Source: Flavobacteriales bacterium CG18_big_fil_WC_8_21_14_2_50_32_9 (lineage in GTDB: Bacteria; Bacteroidota; Bacteroidia; Flavobacteriales_E; Vicingaceae). From it: a stretch of 6,961 nt of DNA. Made by a program: the position numbers and the translations under genes. The notes under the pieces were generated by a model. It ran no database searches and had not been told where the DNA came from. It saw nothing but the letters and a program-made list of their open reading frames with translations. This document shows, piece by piece, positions 4,767 through 6,961 of the stretch. Each line of letters begins with the position of its first letter. The first letter of the stretch is position 1. The stretch covers positions 1 through 6,961 of the forward strand of contig PCUH01000031.1 of NCBI GenBank assembly GCA_002770955.1. The letters are read 5' to 3'.

Positions 4767-6152
4767 ATGCTAAAAGTATTTTCTCCATTTGATCAAAGCT
4801 TAATTAAAGAAATTCCATTAATTGGGAAACAAGAAGTTGAAAAGCAATTACAAACAGCGTATGCCTTATTTGAAAACCCAACCAATTGGTTGCCTGCCCA
4901 CCAACGCATAGAAATTCTGGAAAGAACAGCAGAAATTATGAAAGGACGTGTGGAAGAGCTGACTAAAATTGCTGCTCAAGAAGGTGGGAAACCTTATGTT
5001 GATTCAAAAGTGGAGGTATTGCGAGCAATCAACGGAGTTAAATTAGCTGCTGAACATATTTCTCAAATCAAAGGCGAAGAAATTCCTATGGGATTAACCA
5101 AAGCTTCCGAAAATAGATTGGCATTTGTAACTCGTGAACCAATAGGTGTTGTGGTTTCTATAAGTGCGTTTAACCATCCCTTAAATTTAACCATCCACCA
5201 AACGGTTACTGCCATAGCTGCTGGTTGTCCTGTAATTATTAAACCTGCTTCCACTACTCCACTTTCTTGTTTAAATTTTATTGAAATTTTAAAAGAAGCT
5301 GGTTTACCTGAAGGTTGGTGCCAAGTATGTATTTGCGATAGAGAAAGTGCTACTTTTTTGGTTACTGATAAACGAGTTAACTACTTTTCATTCATTGGTT
5401 CATCAGAAGTAGGTTGGAAACTAAAATCACAGCTATCACCAGGAACACGTTGTGCCTTAGAACATGGTGGCGTTGCTCCTGTTATTGTTGAAAAAGATGC
5501 GGATTTAACGGAATTAATTCCTTCTTTAGCTAAAGGTGGATTTTACCATGCTGGTCAAGTTTGTGTATCTGTACAAAAGATTTTTATTCATGCCTCTATT
5601 TGTGATGAAGTAGCTCTGCAATTGGCTGAATTGGCAAAAAAATTAGTGGTGGGTGATCCCTTAGATGAAAAAACAGAAGTTGGACCATTAATCACACCAA
5701 ACGAAGTAACCCGAGTAGAAAATTGGGTAAATGAAGCCATATCAAAAGGAACTAAGGTGTTATGTGGTGGAAAACGAATTTCAGCAACTTGCTTTGAACC
5801 AACTGTGTTGTTTAACCCACCTCTTGATGTAAAAGTTTCTACACACGAAATATTTGGACCTGTAGTATGTATATATCCTTACACGGATAGAAATGAAGCC
5901 ATTAAAATTGCTAACAGTTTAGATGTTCATTTTCAGGCAGCAGTGTTCACAAAAAATATAGATATTGCTTTAGATACCGTGAAAAAACTCAACGCAACGG
6001 CAGTAATGGTAAATGATCACACTGCTTTTAGAGTAGATTGGATGCCTTTTGGTGGGCGAGACAATTCGGGTATTGGTATGGGAGGAATCCCTTACTCTAT
6101 GCATGAAATGACAAGAGAAAAATTAATGGTAATTAAAAGTAATGTGTTATAG
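4767..6152 (+). CDS. NAD(P)-dependent aldehyde dehydrogenase
   Basis: This 461-residue cytoplasmic enzyme would oxidise an aldehyde to its acid. The ATG at 4767 is chosen. The frame could be extended to a TTG at 4725, but that TTG overlaps the putative -7 promoter box, and homologous sequence begins with MLKVFSPFDQ. The catalytic set is complete: Asn136 (SAFNHP), Lys159 (IIKPAS), general base Glu232 (CALEHGG), nucleophile Cys266 (HAGQVC), and Glu361 in HEIFGP. The nucleotide-binding FIGSSEVG lies at 209-216 and the C-terminal PFGGRDNSGIG at 427-437. Ser162 occupies the position where strictly NAD-dependent enzymes often carry Glu, so NADP+ may be accepted (inference). The GTRCALEHGG and GGFYHAGQVCVSVQ stretches resemble the y4uC/lactaldehyde-type branch, but the substrate is unassigned. 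The gene stands alone on its strand, and its stop lies 2 bp from that of the convergent barrel gene. Confidence 0.93.
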   Translation: MLKVFSPFDQSLIKEIPLIGKQEVEKQLQTAYALFENPTNWLPAHQRIEILERTAEIMKGRVEELTKIAAQEGGKPYVDSKVEVLRAINGVKLAAEHISQIKGEEIPMGLTKASENRLAFVTREPIGVVVSISAFNHPLNLTIHQTVTAIAAGCPVIIKPASTTPLSCLNFIEILKEAGLPEGWCQVCICDRESATFLVTDKRVNYFSFIGSSEVGWKLKSQLSPGTRCALEHGGVAPVIVEKDADLTELIPSLAKGGFYHAGQVCVSVQKIFIHASICDEVALQLAELAKKLVVGDPLDEKTEVGPLITPNEVTRVENWVNEAISKGTKVLCGGKRISATCFEPTVLFNPPLDVKVSTHEIFGPVVCIYPYTDRNEAIKIANSLDVHFQAAVFTKNIDIALDTVKKLNATAVMVNDHTAFRVDWMPFGGRDNSGIGMGGIPYSMHEMTREKLMVIKSNVL

Positions 6153-6154
6153 AT

Positions 6155-6847
6155 TTAAAACTTTACAGCAACTCCCAAACCAACATTTACTCCATTAAAA
6201 GTCCAATCAATTTTTTGCTCAAATTTATCTAAAAGTTTAACGAGATCTTCTCCTTCGGATGTTAAATTTGCTTCAAGACCAGTATAGGAATATCCTCTGT
6301 AACTCATATTAAAAATAATCCCAATATTATCCATAAAGAAAATTCTATCAGATATACCTATATTCCAATATGACCCAACACCACTATATCCATCAATAAT
6401 TTGATTTGGTTGAGGTTGGGCATTCCAACTTAATGAGGATATGCCAAAACCAAATCCAACAAACAAATCATTTCTTTTACTACTAATGATATGATAATTA
6501 AATTTAAGCCCAAAATCAAAACCTTTAACACTTTTTAAGTTTGGTTTATCTTCTTCAGCAATAAAATAATTTGAGAATGTTAAATCAGCACCTATTCCAA
6601 ATTTATTTGAAATTCCATATTCAAAACTAATTGGTACTATAAAACTGGCTGCTCCATCTGTTGTATCACTTTTTTGTGTTTGTGTTAATCCTCCTGCCAC
6701 AACAGTTTGAGTATTTTTTTGATGTGTTGCATAAACACCTATTCCTATTCCTAAGTCTATGTTAAAATTTCCTTTTTCAAAAGATTGAGATTGAGCTGTT
6801 GATACTAGCAACATAAATAGTATTAAATTTAATGTAATCTTTTTCAT
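6155..6847 (-). CDS. Outer-membrane beta-barrel protein
   Basis: The protein has 230 residues. A signal peptide covers 1-20 (MKKITLNLILFMLLVSTAQS). Next come alternating hydrophobic/polar strands rich in Gly and aromatics: NFNIDLGIGIGVYA, ASFIVPISFEYGIS, KFGIGADLTFSNYF, GFDFGLKFNYHI, DLFVGFGFGISSLSW, SYWNIGISDRIFF, NIGIIFNMSYRGYSY and a last strand NGVNVGLGVAVKF. The terminal Phe after an alternating strand fits the signal recognised by the BAM assembly machinery. This pattern suits a small 8-strand barrel of the OmpW/opacity-like (PF13505-type) group. A polar charged loop at about 190-213 precedes the last strand and is predicted to be extracellular or helical. The function (pore, adhesion or structural) is unknown. 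The start is fixed by the signal peptide, and a near-ideal promoter lies upstream. No terminator separates it from the convergent aldehyde dehydrogenase gene. Confidence 0.88.
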   Translation of the reverse strand: MKKITLNLILFMLLVSTAQSQSFEKGNFNIDLGIGIGVYATHQKNTQTVVAGGLTQTQKSDTTDGAASFIVPISFEYGISNKFGIGADLTFSNYFIAEEDKPNLKSVKGFDFGLKFNYHIISSKRNDLFVGFGFGISSLSWNAQPQPNQIIDGYSGVGSYWNIGISDRIFFMDNIGIIFNMSYRGYSYTGLEANLTSEGEDLVKLLDKFEQKIDWTFNGVNVGLGVAVKF

Positions 6848-6876
6848 AATTTTTTATTTATTAGTTTGTTAGGAAG

Positions 6877-6907
6877 CAAATGTAAAATGTTTTTGTAACA
6901 TATCAAA
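6877..6907 (-). promoter_or_regulatory. Near-ideal Bacteroidota promoter of the beta-barrel gene
   Basis: On the minus strand TACATTTG (6877-6884) matches the -7 consensus TAnnTTTG exactly. TTTG (6904-6907) matches the -33 element, with a 19-bp spacer. Transcription would begin near 6870, giving an A-rich leader of about 23 nt without a Shine-Dalgarno sequence, the normal form for efficiently translated genes in this phylum. It is the best promoter in the window and suggests substantial expression of the barrel protein. Confidence 0.75.
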
Positions 6908-6961
6908 AAAAATAGTTACTTGAAATTATATATTTACTTTTAATGAAAGAGCAATAAACTA

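Noticed and set aside
6908..6961. Possible end of another gene at the right edge
   Set aside because: All frames contain early stops and only fragments of a few codons; nothing supports a coding assignment.

Overview
The window looks like chromosomal DNA from a member of the Bacteroidota, most likely a flavobacterium-like lineage. It is strongly AT-rich. One gene ends in a type IX secretion (T9SS) sorting domain, a system confined to this phylum. The promoters that can be read follow the phylum's TTG...TAnnTTTG pattern rather than -35/-10, and the start codons lack clear Shine-Dalgarno sequences and follow A-rich leaders.

Layout, left to right. Bases 1-45 may be the last codons of a + strand gene, followed by a strong bidirectional hairpin terminator (50-88). 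Three minus-strand genes follow, transcribed right to left. They are a PorE-like TPR/PD40 envelope protein (2280-3827), an RluA-family pseudouridine synthase (1509-2219) and a secreted alpha/beta-hydrolase with a T9SS tail (145-1401). The gap between the first two is filled by a degenerate 7-bp tandem repeat that also encodes the last residues and stop of the PD40 gene. The hydrolase appears to have its own promoter.

Bases 3828-4766 hold no intact gene. They contain a decayed C-terminal remnant of an IS4-type transposase (about 4048-4528) with a frameshift in an A9 tract and an eroded YREK signature. Several dyads flank it, and the promoter of the next gene lies at its right edge. To the right are an aldehyde dehydrogenase on the + strand (4767-6152) and an outer-membrane beta-barrel protein on the minus strand (6155-6847). 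Their stop codons are only 2 bp apart. The barrel gene has a near-ideal Bacteroidota promoter just upstream.

The genes do not form one obvious pathway. Three encode exported or envelope proteins (hydrolase, PD40 protein, beta-barrel) and two are cytoplasmic enzymes (RNA modification, aldehyde oxidation). I see no convincing new defence, secretion or biosynthetic system. The points most worth a second look are the heptamer array at a gene's 3' end, the inverted-repeat segment with a 26-codon frame just upstream of the PD40 gene, the near-palindrome upstream of the aldehyde dehydrogenase, and the transposase remnant.
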